A stretch of DNA of 32,731 nt from a virus. Below are positions 23,310-31,281 of the stretch, piece after piece (the first letter of the stretch is position 1; every line of letters begins with the position of its first letter). Under the pieces are notes generated by a model. That model was not told the DNA's origin. It ran no database searches and saw only the letters and a program-made list of their open reading frames with translations. The stretch is from IMG/VR virus record IMGVR_UViG_3300022707_001823, positions 1 to 32,731 of that record; one strand, written 5' to 3'. A program made the translations under genes and the position numbers.

Positions 23310-24482
23310 TTATACTGCAGCTAAGCTTGTTTCAGCAAAGAGTGCAACTGAGTTTTGGTTAATTTGAGATGTGTCTGTTTCATTTCCAACATCATCAAAT
23401 ACTGTTCTGTTGATACCGTATCCAGAAAACGCTCCAACACCTACGATTTTTTTGTAGTTTTGGATTTCTTCTTCAAAATGAAGGTCTTCATGGGACGCTT
23501 TCATATATGAACCTTTTCCGTGAACAAAACCAACATCATAATCGGTTCCAGTTCCAAGAGAATAACGGTCATCATCACTACCAGCACCTTTATACTGAGC
23601 AACCATATCACCAGAAGTAAGATTTACCACTGCTGCTCTTGGGTCCTCATATAAATCTAATGGTCCATAAGAACCAAGATACCATTTCTGAGCATTCTTA
23701 GCAGCGTCAGCAACATGAGAGTTAATGAAAAGACCAGCGATAGAATTAGTTCCACCAGGGTCTTTCAAGAACATAGCTTGTCGACTAGGCACTGTAACAA
23801 TGTATCGGTCTCCATCAAGCGGTTCGATTGAATTAATAGTTGTAACAAAATGAATGATAGCATTCAAGTAAGTTACATCCCACGTTCCACCAGATCCAGC
23901 TAAAGCAGCAGTATTGAAGTTAGCTTCATACGTTGCATTACTTGAATCATAAACAGGTTGAGCCTCAAACGTTACACCTTTAATAAAAATATTCTCGTTC
24001 CATCTCTTAACAAGAGAAGTTGGAGAAGAAAGTAAATTGGAAGAGTATCTTTCCAAAAGACCTTCACGAGTATATTTACCTTCGATTTCTTTATGCCATA
24101 AACCAAGTTGTGGATTAACAGCTTCAAGAACTTTGTAGGCTTCTTTATCGTGTGCGTCAATACCATATCTTTGTGTGTTAACAGCCTGAGAAACGTCATT
24201 TGAAAAAACAACTAATTCCTTAAGTTCTTGGTCTTTTTCTTGACCAATTTGCTGTTCACGACCTGTCACTCCTTCTCCATCGAGATTGAGCAATAAACCA
24301 ACGATATGGCTATGTTTTGATGGTGCCAATTTAACCACTGTTTTAATCCCGTTAGGTAACATTTTTTTATCATCTGCAAATGTACCTGCGAAATCTTGAT
24401 ATACATCTCTAGTCATGGCTTCCATTACAAGCATATTATTCCATGACGTTTGTTCTAGGGGTGTTCCTACTATCTGTAACAT
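23310..24482 (-). CDS. Major capsid protein (N4 gp56/DUF4043-like)
   Basis: 390 residues, AAGGA 10 bases before the ATG. The N-terminal helix and the segment TVVKLAPSKHSHIVGLLLNL, GEGVTGREQQIG and VVFSNDVSQAVNT (residues about 48-105) follow the pattern of the N4 gp56/DUF4043 capsid group: a strand, GxxLxGxE, then xxVxIDQxRHAV. Later parts include YIVTVPSRQAMFLKDP, a conserved loop for this group (xxVxxxPxxxxxLxxD), and a closing GYGINRTVF. Length is normal. The scaffold gene lies directly upstream and the portal before that, the usual order. Confidence 0.8.
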   Translation of the reverse strand: MLQIVGTPLEQTSWNNMLVMEAMTRDVYQDFAGTFADDKKMLPNGIKTVVKLAPSKHSHIVGLLLNLDGEGVTGREQQIGQEKDQELKELVVFSNDVSQAVNTQRYGIDAHDKEAYKVLEAVNPQLGLWHKEIEGKYTREGLLERYSSNLLSSPTSLVKRWNENIFIKGVTFEAQPVYDSSNATYEANFNTAALAGSGGTWDVTYLNAIIHFVTTINSIEPLDGDRYIVTVPSRQAMFLKDPGGTNSIAGLFINSHVADAAKNAQKWYLGSYGPLDLYEDPRAAVVNLTSGDMVAQYKGAGSDDDRYSLGTGTDYDVGFVHGKGSYMKASHEDLHFEEEIQNYKKIVGVGAFSGYGINRTVFDDVGNETDTSQINQNSVALFAETSLAAV

Positions 24483-24500
24483 AGTTTTTTATTCCTTTTG

Positions 24501-25586
24501 TCAGCCTTTTTTTTGCTTCAGAAGTTCATTAATAAGCCTTGCCTTTTTTTCTTGGGCTGGCGTTGGATTATCTGGAAAATTCATTAGAAAATTAGCCATA
24601 TCATCCTTCGTCATATCAGCATTACCTTTTGAACCCCCTCCATCATCTGGACTGAGCGTTGTGGCTGTATTTTGACTAGTAGTCATTTTTTCTACTGTCT
24701 CCGTTGTTGCATCTAATACAGCCTGTTTAATTTTATCTTGTACACTTCCATTTTCCACAGAATAATCGGCATAGGCAGAGCTAAATGTAGGGTAATTACC
24801 GTTTTGCTTAAATTGCTGAACCTTAACAAGCGTATTGTATTTATCAAAATCTTTTTCAGAGATTGGAAAAGAAACGCCTTCGCTTTCCTTTTGTGCCCTA
24901 AATTTATCATCCGATAAAAACTTACCTGCGATTTCAACACCTCCCACATCATCAAGGAATCTTTTATATTGAGCATCAATAGTTTTAAGAGGTTTAGACA
25001 TTTTGAGACCATTATCACCTTGAAAAACTTGAAGCTGTAAAAGCAATTGTTCTTGCTTAAGGCTTTTCGAATCTTTCTCAGCATCCTCAGACTTATCCGA
25101 ATAATATCTACTTTCCCTTTCTTCAAACTGATTAAGCCTGTCGTTAAGGTTGTTGATTGCATCTTCTGTAAGAGGGTCTTCATATTTAGTCTTTGTCTTT
25201 TTGGTTTTTAAACCGTTTATTCTCTCAAGTTCATTGTTGCTACTTTTGATTCTCTGGTCGATAGTGTTTAGTTCATCCAGTTTACTTTTCCTGTCCTGTA
25301 GAAAAATTTGTTCTTCTTCTTCAGTTCTGGAATTTTCTTCCACTTCCTTGTCTGCGACTTTGGCTTCTGGTTCTTCCTTCTTCTCTTCTGGAGTTTCTGG
25401 AATCTCTTCTTTCTCTATCGTAAACCTCTCATGGATTTCTTTTAGAAGTTCTTCATCTTTGATATCTTCAAATTTGATTTTCCCTGCTGTAAGTAATCTG
25501 ACTTTTTCTAAAGCTAAATCTGGTTTTACTCCTTCTTCATTTTCTACCGTGTTCTTATCCTTAGTTTCTGGATTTTGTACGTTCAT
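24501..25586 (-). CDS. Scaffolding protein
   Basis: 361 residues, AAAAAGGATAAATAAAAT before the ATG. Very rich in Glu/Lys/Asp: an acidic disordered N-terminus (IEKEEIPETPEEKKEEPEAK, in part), a central coiled coil (95-185), a short ordered part (FPISEKDFDKYNTLVKVQQF) and a helical basic C-terminus (KKARLINELLKQKKG). This composition, and the place between portal and capsid genes, are typical of scaffolding proteins that guide procapsid assembly. No protease triad is seen. Confidence 0.75.
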   Translation of the reverse strand: MNVQNPETKDKNTVENEEGVKPDLALEKVRLLTAGKIKFEDIKDEELLKEIHERFTIEKEEIPETPEEKKEEPEAKVADKEVEENSRTEEEEQIFLQDRKSKLDELNTIDQRIKSSNNELERINGLKTKKTKTKYEDPLTEDAINNLNDRLNQFEERESRYYSDKSEDAEKDSKSLKQEQLLLQLQVFQGDNGLKMSKPLKTIDAQYKRFLDDVGGVEIAGKFLSDDKFRAQKESEGVSFPISEKDFDKYNTLVKVQQFKQNGNYPTFSSAYADYSVENGSVQDKIKQAVLDATTETVEKMTTSQNTATTLSPDDGGGSKGNADMTKDDMANFLMNFPDNPTPAQEKKARLINELLKQKKG

Positions 25587-25832
25587 ATTTTATTTATCCT
25601 TTTTTTTGGTTACAGAAAGTTTCTGCCCTATGCTGGATTTGATTTATTTGAGTTACAGTAAATACTGCCCCTAGTTTAATTATCAAGATTTAGATAACAG
25701 TTTTTTTACTGCTCTATATCTTGACTATAAAATAGTTAGAAATTGGCGTATTAATCAACTAAAATGTTGATAAATTGTTGATTAATTGTTGATTGTTGAT
25801 AGAATGTTGACAATATGTTGATAGATTGTTGA
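25587..25832. other. Largest non-coding gap: repeats and short palindromes
   Basis: 246 bases with no gene between portal and scaffold genes. It holds the 11-bp phased TGTTGAT array and three short inverted repeats: CAGTAAATACTG (25656-25667), CAGTTTTTTTACTG (25698-25711) and ACTATAAAATAGT (25724-25736). On the minus strand TTGATA (25686-25681), 16 bases and TATTTA (25664-25659) form a weak promoter candidate for the scaffold-capsid genes. Candidates for its role are replication origin, late-gene control or a packaging signal. Confidence 0.55.
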
Positions 25833-25833
25833 T
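25765..25833 (+). repeat. Phased TGTTGAT array (7 copies)
   Basis: TGTTGAT or TGTTGAC starts at 25765, 25776, 25787, 25794, 25805, 25816 and 25827. Five of the six steps are exactly 11 bases and one is 7. The spacers are A/T-rich four-base words (AAAT, TAAT, AGAA, AATA, AGAT). The last copy runs one base into the portal stop codon. An 11-base step places the motif on one face of the DNA, as in iterons or cooperative binding arrays. An inverted ATCAAC lies just outside (25754-25759), and another TGTTGAC at 25853 is inside the portal gene. Confidence 0.75.
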
Positions 25834-27842
25834 TATCTCAACTGATTCACATTGTTGACATCAACTGTCGGAGTGTTGCCAGGGACAACTGGTGCACCTT
25901 CTACAGATACTGGCTCATTTCCAGGATTTTCTGGACTACCTTGTTGTGGTTGTGGGCCGCCTGGTTGCGGTGGTGGTTGCGGTGGTTGCTGCAATTGCTT
26001 AATCTGTGCTTCATTGGTAGCAAGTTCTACGTCCATTCTGGATTCTTGTAATGCAATAAACTTATCAGAAGCCACTTTTCCTTCCTCAATCTCACTATCT
26101 GGAATATTTGGAACATAATTAATCATATTCTTTTCAATAATTGACCTATAAATAGGGTTTTGAATCACCCCTAACATCTGGGTGTATTTATTTAAAATCT
26201 CTCTTCTAAGAGTCTCGCCCTTTTTGGAAGCTGTAACTGTAACTTCGTGTCTTCTAATTCTACTAACGTCACCTTCAATAGTTCCATCATCATTAGGTAC
26301 GTTTAATAAAATTGGACCTTTCTTGCTTTTAGAATTAATTACCCTTGGCGCTCCGCTATAAACAGATTTAACCAAATAAAAGTAAGCCTCTCCAACTTCT
26401 TCATCCAAATCTCTTAAAGTTTGGGTCATATATTCCAAGGCAACTAAGGCTTGTGCTTTTTTAGATTCAAATAAAGCGTTTGATTCACCAGATTTACCTT
26501 CTCCACCAGATAAGGGTGGTACATTATAACCCACCTCTGGAGTCATGTTAAAAGCTCTGTCTGCTGAAATATGAAGGTCGTTAGGAATAGCATCTCTTTC
26601 CCTAGACATAATTCCAGGTCTTTGCCCAGAAATAGCTCCAGGCTTTACCTTAAAGGTTTCTCCAGGCTTATTTTTATTGTCCACATAATTTTGCGCTTCT
26701 TGTTCATCTACGAAAAAGTTTTCCTCGTAAAATTCTACACCATTTGCAGCAGTAGTTTGAGCATGCGTAAAGGTAGACTCTCTTTTGTTATAGATTTCCT
26801 GAAGGTCTTTTAAAACCTCAACCACTCCCTGAACCTCTCCATCAATATTTAGAGAAGACCAAGTGAAGTTTGAATACCTACCAATTTGAATATCTGTTAA
26901 AGCATCATCTTCTAAAACAAGAGTATTTGAAAGTCCAGGAATAACCGTAGTCACCCTTTGTTTTGCATATTCATTCTGATAAACTTTAAGAGACTCGCCC
27001 CTAAGCATCATCATTGAATCAATATCAATATCGTTCATATCTCTTAATTTCTTACCAGTTTTTTTGTCTAGAAGCTCTCTTTTAAAACCTCTTTCAAGCC
27101 TTTTAACTTGGATTACTAAATATCTATGATTTATAATATCTAAAAACTCTGTGGAATCATTATATATATGGTAGCCACCATTTTTAAGATTTTCTTCGTC
27201 TGCATTTTCGGTTCTGGTTGCTATAGCTATTTCCCAATCTCTTATTGCATCTTCTAATTCAGCACTGCTTTTATTGTAGCGTCTTTTTATTTCATCTGGA
27301 GCCATCCATGCAAATTCTATTATATGTTTATTATCGTTAATGTTTGCAGAAGTCCAATCTGGGTCATACAAAACCCTATCTTTATTAAGTGAACGTAAAC
27401 TAATACTTCCCCTTGGGTCCGTCTTGTAGTCTATATACATTTCAAAACTACCTCGATGTATAAGACCAGCAAGAATATTAGCTCTCATGGTTTTCTTCCA
27501 TTGGCCTCTATTTCTATCTACAGCATAAAGGTCGTTAAGAAGAAGTGTATCGTCATTAGGCACACCTATGTTTGGTTCGAAATCTGGTTCAAAACCGTTT
27601 TGAATAAAGTTACCTGCAAGAGAAATAACATGTTTTTGAATAAAATTTACTGAGTGTGGCGCTCTACTTTCACTAATTAACTGTGCAAGGGCGCTAGGAC
27701 TCCATTGCTTTCCATTTACACCAGAGAACATTCCCCAATTTCGGGATTGTCTGTATAAATCACTTTTACCTCGCCTTTTGTAACTGCGATATAAATCTTT
27801 GTGGAATTGAACTTTATTATAACCTTCAGGTACTTCAGACAT
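25833..27842 (-). CDS. Portal protein (P22-like)
   Basis: 669 residues. Features: an N-terminal helical part with WSPSALAQLISESRAPHSVNFIQKHV (in parts), the core IRGSFEMYIDYKTDPRGSI-type strand (LIHRGSFEMYIDY), DRVLYDPDWTSANINDNKHI (the portal DPxxxxxDxxxA segment near 170-190), a long helix (VVEVLKDLQEIYNKRESTF) and PPLSGGEGKSGESNALFESK in the tunnel-loop region. The C-terminal 70 residues are Gln/Pro/Gly-rich (QQPPQPPPQPGGPQPQQG), probably disordered. Length fits P22-type portals with their C-terminal barrel. The ring is the head-tail vertex and the terminase docking site. Confidence 0.8.
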   Translation of the reverse strand: MSEVPEGYNKVQFHKDLYRSYKRRGKSDLYRQSRNWGMFSGVNGKQWSPSALAQLISESRAPHSVNFIQKHVISLAGNFIQNGFEPDFEPNIGVPNDDTLLLNDLYAVDRNRGQWKKTMRANILAGLIHRGSFEMYIDYKTDPRGSISLRSLNKDRVLYDPDWTSANINDNKHIIEFAWMAPDEIKRRYNKSSAELEDAIRDWEIAIATRTENADEENLKNGGYHIYNDSTEFLDIINHRYLVIQVKRLERGFKRELLDKKTGKKLRDMNDIDIDSMMMLRGESLKVYQNEYAKQRVTTVIPGLSNTLVLEDDALTDIQIGRYSNFTWSSLNIDGEVQGVVEVLKDLQEIYNKRESTFTHAQTTAANGVEFYEENFFVDEQEAQNYVDNKNKPGETFKVKPGAISGQRPGIMSRERDAIPNDLHISADRAFNMTPEVGYNVPPLSGGEGKSGESNALFESKKAQALVALEYMTQTLRDLDEEVGEAYFYLVKSVYSGAPRVINSKSKKGPILLNVPNDDGTIEGDVSRIRRHEVTVTASKKGETLRREILNKYTQMLGVIQNPIYRSIIEKNMINYVPNIPDSEIEEGKVASDKFIALQESRMDVELATNEAQIKQLQQPPQPPPQPGGPQPQQGSPENPGNEPVSVEGAPVVPGNTPTVDVNNVNQLR

Positions 27843-27845
27843 ATA

Positions 27846-28094
27846 TTAAGCCTTATCTTTCTTAGACATTTCCTTTTCATTCATCTCCATCCAACTACGA
27901 ATCAAGCCTAACGCTTCGTCCAAGTTGTCAGCAATGAATTTTTTCCCCTCGTAACGCAGCTCATAACCATTTTGAACCAGTTCAATTTTAGCTTTTATAG
28001 GTTCCATGTGACCAGACATGGGTTCATTGTGTGAACTCATTTCCTCAAGTATACCTACTGGTGATTTAAATAAAAAACTTTCGTTCCCAGCCAT
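27846..28094 (-). CDS. Hypothetical protein before portal gene
   Basis: 82 residues; ATG at 28094 with AAGGAATAAT upstream; stop three bases before the portal start. A Met/His-rich stretch (SSHNEPMSGHMEPIK, residues 20-34) precedes KIELVQNGYELRYEGKKFIADNLDEALGLI, a strand-strand-helix unit (in parts). It ends in a charged tail. No family recognised. Confidence 0.6.
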   Translation of the reverse strand: MAGNESFLFKSPVGILEEMSSHNEPMSGHMEPIKAKIELVQNGYELRYEGKKFIADNLDEALGLIRSWMEMNEKEMSKKDKA

Positions 28095-28098
28095 AATA

Positions 28099-28251
28099 TT
28101 ATTCCTTTAATAAATCTTCTAAATCTTTTCCTTTAATAACATGCCCACCAGCTTTGGGGGCATGCCTGAACTCTTTTATCTTAACCTTAGAATTAGGATT
28201 GGATTTCTCTAAACCTTTCTGAAGTTCTTTTAAGGTGAGTTTAATTGACAT
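28099..28251 (-). CDS. 50-residue basic protein
   Basis: ATG at 28251 overlaps the stop of the 28251-28454 gene (TAATG); the stop is five bases from the next ATG. The product is Lys-rich: MSIKLTLKELQKGLEK, then KVKIKEFRHAPKAGGHVIKG, and KDLEDLLKE. It is too short for most callers, but it fits exactly between coupled neighbours and its frame shows no stop over 50 codons. Function unknown. Confidence 0.65.
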   Translation of the reverse strand: MSIKLTLKELQKGLEKSNPNSKVKIKEFRHAPKAGGHVIKGKDLEDLLKE

Positions 28252-28454
28252 TATGCGTTAAGTACAATACCTATTGCATATTCAACACCATCCACTTCAA
28301 CTAAAACAGAACCAGCGTCTGACATTAATGTTAATGCTTTAAAGTTTGTTAGAGTTGCTGTACCAGACGGTATATCCAAGTTTGCTGGAATATCTAATTC
28401 GTCTTCAATTTTGGTGTATACTTTTGCTTGGGTTACTAATGTTTTAGCTGCCAT
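28251..28454 (-). CDS. Hypothetical beta-rich protein, 67 residues
   Basis: ATG at 28454 overlaps the 3' end of the zinc-finger gene by 11 bases; GGAAAT precedes it. Sequence is short and beta-rich (ATLTNFKALTLMSDAGSVLVEV, in parts, and VEYAIGIVLNA). It resembles small virion surface proteins in composition only. Coupled to the next gene by TAATG. Confidence 0.6.
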   Translation of the reverse strand: MAAKTLVTQAKVYTKIEDELDIPANLDIPSGTATLTNFKALTLMSDAGSVLVEVDGVEYAIGIVLNA

Positions 28455-28689
28455 GATAATTTCCTTTCATTTTAATAGGAATCTTAATGTTAGACTCTAC
28501 CAGTTTTTTAACCGAAATCTCGGTTCCCTCTGGAAAGTCTATTGCATATTTCTGTGAACAATTTCTACATAAGATTATAATTCGGTTAGAATTTTTCTCG
28601 AATAGAAAAGCTCCACATTTAGCAGTCCGTAGGTTTTTTGTTTCTACCTTATTGGAACATCTACATTCCTCTTTATTATTTTTTCCCAT
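28444..28689 (-). CDS. Com-like zinc-finger protein
   Basis: 81 residues from the ATG at 28689, chosen because AAAGG lies five bases upstream; a TTG at 28701 would add four residues but include that site. Cys at 9, 11, 25, 41 and 44 form ECRC, KCGAFLFEKN and IIILCRNC. The KCGxLLxx...IxIxCxxC pattern is like the Com translational regulator of phage Mu and its relatives, where it binds RNA. An RNA-binding role is therefore possible but not shown. It is the first gene after the terminase. Confidence 0.65.
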   Translation of the reverse strand: MGKNNKEECRCSNKVETKNLRTAKCGAFLFEKNSNRIIILCRNCSQKYAIDFPEGTEISVKKLVESNIKIPIKMKGNYHGS

Positions 28690-28728
28690 TTTACCTTTCA
28701 ATTTATAGGCTTTAGGTTTTCTAGTATT

Positions 28729-28758
28729 AAAATAGTGATTTTACACCCAAAGTATCAA
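28729..28758 (-). promoter_or_regulatory. Weak late promoter candidate
   Basis: In the gap between terminase and the Com-like gene, minus strand TTGATA (28758-28753), 18 bases and TATTTT (28734-28729). The -10 match is only four of six. It resembles the weak pair before the scaffold gene (TTGATA...TATTTA). It may indicate an activator-dependent late promoter or be chance in AT-rich DNA. Confidence 0.3.
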
Positions 28759-28765
28759 CACTTTT

Positions 28766-30280
28766 TTAAAAACTCTGCCAATTATCTAGTTGTTCTGACG
28801 AAATATCCCCATCTTCTTCACCTGTTTGCTGGTGTTGATTAAAAATACTCATATTTCTTTGATAATTACCAAATTTCCTGTCATAGGCTTTTGGCTTTCT
28901 TTCTGGCTCTGGTTCTCTCTGTTTGCGTAATTCTGTGCAAATATACCGCAAAACGTCCACAGAATCATTGTCTTTATCCTTAATCTTGCCATTTTTGTTG
29001 TACATTAAGTCTCTAATCTGTCTTATTGTATTGTAGCATCTTGGATGAATAGTGATTTTGTTCAAAGTAAAGCGACTTCTAAGCATATCTGTAGAACTAG
29101 CTTCGTTAAACTTTAAGGATTTACTAAAGTGGAGTCCAGTATAGGTGTGTATAAGTTCTGCAACTGGCTTTGTACCATGCTTAGAGAAAATGGCAGAATC
29201 AGCGATATTTAGCCAAGATTTTACTGGCATCCTGTCTCTTTCCCAATGCTCAATCTTATTTAGCATCCCTGTAGATATTTCTGTTATCCCTTGCTGATGA
29301 AAAAACACCTCATCGAAAACGTATAGATGGTCATTGTACTTATCCCAAACCATAAGCAAAAATACAGCGTAATGCTCGAAACCGTGGTCATATCCAAAAA
29401 TAAGGTTATAATGCTCAAAGTCTGGTTCAAAGGAATTGACATGTGCGCCACCTTCTTTTGATTTAAAAGTGGGGTAAGCAGAACCCTCCCTTTTAAGAAA
29501 CATATGCTCTACTTTTTCAGGATATTCTGTGTAGAAATCTATCTCATTATCATACTGGGTTATGGCTACGCTTTTCCATGCTTCATTTCTAGCAGGGTCC
29601 GTCCATGAAGACATAAAGAACAAATCTATTCCATCTGTTTCGCCTTCATCTATTTTTTTGAGCATTACGTTAAACCAGGAGCCAGATTTAGAGTTTGAAA
29701 TCACAATCATTTGGCCCCTGGGGTGCTTTTCGATGGCGGGAGAAGCACCTTTCCAAATCTCTCTTGCATGCTCAATCGCTCCAGCTTCATCCATGATAAA
29801 TAATCTAACGGAAGAACGACCACGCCCAGCATCCTCCGCACTTGTCAAGGAAGTGATTGTAGACCCATTTGAAAATTCAATTCTATCTTTAAAAGGTGTA
29901 AATTTAGGCCAATCAATACCATCAACTTGCGGTAAATGTTCTAAAATGCTTTTTACTTTATCTTTTAGGAAATACTGGGCATCTGGTTCTGTTTTAGAAA
30001 TAATGTAGATATCAGAGTTAGGTTCCGAGATAGCAACCTTAGCCGCAAGGCAACCTGCAACCATAGAACCGCCCACTTGCCTAGCTTTAGGCCAGAACAA
30101 CTTTCTAATACCCTCTAATAATTCACATAGCTCTATCTGTTTGGGCCATAAGACTATTGGACACCATTCTTCCACATCATAATCATAAGTATTGCAAAAA
30201 AGGAGAATGAACTGGGTAAGTTCCATTTCCCTTAAATAGGTTTCAATAGAAATTTGCGTTTCTTCTAATTCTTTTGCCAT
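28766..30280 (-). CDS. terL: Terminase large subunit
   Basis: 504 residues from ATG at 30280 (a TTG one codon earlier is in frame). The ATPase has the Q motif WPKQIEL (about 46-52), a deviant Walker A KARQVGGS (66-73), Walker B LFIMDEA (160-166) and the coupling motif SNSKSGS (195-201). The nuclease has the RNase H-like acids in FGYDHG (Asp near 298), FDEVF (323-324) and NDSVDVLRY (near 442). The C-terminal tail is polar and Gln/Glu-rich. It drives DNA packaging at the portal. It follows fibre-type genes, and no small subunit is adjacent. No strong ribosome site is seen upstream. Confidence 0.9.
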   Translation of the reverse strand: MAKELEETQISIETYLREMELTQFILLFCNTYDYDVEEWCPIVLWPKQIELCELLEGIRKLFWPKARQVGGSMVAGCLAAKVAISEPNSDIYIISKTEPDAQYFLKDKVKSILEHLPQVDGIDWPKFTPFKDRIEFSNGSTITSLTSAEDAGRGRSSVRLFIMDEAGAIEHAREIWKGASPAIEKHPRGQMIVISNSKSGSWFNVMLKKIDEGETDGIDLFFMSSWTDPARNEAWKSVAITQYDNEIDFYTEYPEKVEHMFLKREGSAYPTFKSKEGGAHVNSFEPDFEHYNLIFGYDHGFEHYAVFLLMVWDKYNDHLYVFDEVFFHQQGITEISTGMLNKIEHWERDRMPVKSWLNIADSAIFSKHGTKPVAELIHTYTGLHFSKSLKFNEASSTDMLRSRFTLNKITIHPRCYNTIRQIRDLMYNKNGKIKDKDNDSVDVLRYICTELRKQREPEPERKPKAYDRKFGNYQRNMSIFNQHQQTGEEDGDISSEQLDNWQSF

Positions 30281-30336
30281 CAAGACTAAAATATATAGTA
30301 TATTAAGATTCTACAACATTTTTCCTTGGAAAGATG

Positions 30337-30347
30337 ATGTTAAATCC
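30337..30347 (-). promoter_or_regulatory. Copy of early-promoter downstream element before terminase
   Basis: On the minus strand GGATTTAACAT is identical to the first 11 bases of the 13-base element found after the -10 box of the four early promoters. No TTGACA/TATAAT pair lies upstream of it here. It is about 57 bases before the terminase start, pointing in the direction of that gene. Confidence 0.4.
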
Positions 30348-30355
30348 AAGCTCGG

Positions 30356-30371
30356 AAGGGGGGAACCCCTT
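30356..30371. terminator. GC-rich hairpin between terminase and microprotein
   Basis: AAGGGG-GGAA-CCCCTT: a six-pair stem with a GGAA tetraloop, the most GC-dense spot in this AT-rich gap. Read on the plus strand it is followed by TCTTGCG, so there is no long U-run. It lies in the leader of the plus-strand microprotein and, on the other strand, in the leader of the terminase message. It may be an RNA structure, a weak terminator or part of a packaging site. Confidence 0.4.
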
Positions 30372-30395
30372 TCTTGCGATTTAAACGGAGAAAAG

Positions 30396-30470
30396 ATGGC
30401 CACATACGGAAATACTTCAAGACCCAAACCAAAGCCCATAAAACCTAGACCCACCAAAAAAGGCAAATAG
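30396..30470 (+). CDS. 24-residue basic Pro/Lys microprotein
   Basis: ATG at 30396 with CGGAGAAAAG just upstream. The product begins MATYGNTSRPKPKPIKPRPT and ends KKGK: alternating Pro and Lys/Arg with no acidic residue. The stop codon abuts the stop of the convergent 89-residue gene with no gap. It lies on the strand opposite to all neighbours. Ribosome site, clean frame and unusual composition make it credible; size leaves doubt. It could be a nucleic-acid-binding or packaging accessory peptide. Confidence 0.5.
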   Translation: MATYGNTSRPKPKPIKPRPTKKGK

Positions 30471-30740
30471 TTAGAATTCTAAAAGTAGAACGTTTACTGG
30501 GGCTACGTCTGATATAGCATTTATATTCCCACCGTAATAAACTGGAACATCGTGAACCTCTGTAGGTCCAACAACAACTCCATTACTAGTTGTGGCAGGG
30601 TCGTCTCCCCAATGGATATAAACATTATTCCCACCTAAAGGCTCTTTGTTTTGAATTAATATGTAGTTTCTGCTTCTTGAAGCTGAAAGGGTTCCACTAG
30701 CTATTCCTACTACTATGTTTTTTGTTTTTGGTTGTGCCAT
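30471..30740 (-). CDS. Small beta-sandwich virion-type protein
   Basis: 89 residues; the upstream gene ends one base before its start region. Strands NIVVGIASGTL, SRNYILIQNKEP, NNVYIHWGDDPATTSNGVVV and INAISDVAPVNVLLLEF follow the pattern of small phage proteins with xRxxLxIxNxxxxxxVYIxxGxxATxxxGxxLxPGxxxxxxx..AISxxxxxxVxVxE, usually found next to tail or fibre genes and probably structural. Ends tail to tail with the microprotein at 30470. Confidence 0.65.
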   Translation of the reverse strand: MAQPKTKNIVVGIASGTLSASRSRNYILIQNKEPLGGNNVYIHWGDDPATTSNGVVVGPTEVHDVPVYYGGNINAISDVAPVNVLLLEF

Positions 30741-30741
30741 T

Positions 30742-31281
30742 TTATTTTACTCCTGTTTCTATTGGGTATGGGGGTATTACTGGATTTCCTGGGTCAGGTA
30801 TAATTACGGGTGGAATATAGGTCTCTTTACGATAAACAGATATAACACCCTCTTGCATTTTGGCTTTGCCGCCGCCAACTTTTTCTAAATCGATTTCAAA
30901 ATTTTGAGGCTTCATATCCTCAACAATTGTTATTTCTTCTAAGCCATGGAAATAATTATCAGGCCCACCGTTCTTTTTGGCTTTTCCCTCTTTCTTATTT
31001 ACTTTATTGTGTCTAAGCCTTCCCATGGGTTTATCACCGTTACCCTCAACCTCGACATACCACTCAACTACATAATCACCAGCAGGGCATGGGTCTATTG
31101 TGTAATTCGCTATCGTTTGACCACTAGCAAAATCTTTAGAAATAAACTCAGAACCGTCTACACTAGTACCTAAAGTAGTTTTAGTAGTATCATCGCCATA
31201 CTTGGCTTTAATAAGAGCGTCCCTTTTGGATTTATTCTTAATATTACCTTTTTTAGATGGTTTTTCTTTTTTAGTAATCAT
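30742..31281 (-). CDS. Hypothetical virion-associated protein, 179 residues
   Basis: ATG overlaps the preceding stop (TAATG). Basic N-terminus (KKEKPSKKGNIKNKSKRDAL), a beta-type middle (IANYTIDPCPAGDYVVEWYV, VEGNGDKPMGRL) and a Pro-rich C-terminus (YIPPVIIPDPGNPVIPPYPI). The middle looks like an immunoglobulin-like domain. The group of genes around it suggests a fibre-associated or head-surface protein. No family recognised. Confidence 0.6.
   Translation of the reverse strand: MITKKEKPSKKGNIKNKSKRDALIKAKYGDDTTKTTLGTSVDGSEFISKDFASGQTIANYTIDPCPAGDYVVEWYVEVEGNGDKPMGRLRHNKVNKKEGKAKKNGGPDNYFHGLEEITIVEDMKPQNFEIDLEKVGGGKAKMQEGVISVYRKETYIPPVIIPDPGNPVIPPYPIETGVK

Noticed and set aside
25765-25833. 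CRISPR array
   Set aside because: Repeats are 7 bases with 4-base gaps, far too short for repeats and spacers, and no cas genes are present.
25806-25835. Plus-strand promoter TTGACA...GATTAT in the repeat array
   Set aside because: It would only transcribe the antisense of the portal gene; TTGACA arises from the repeat unit itself.
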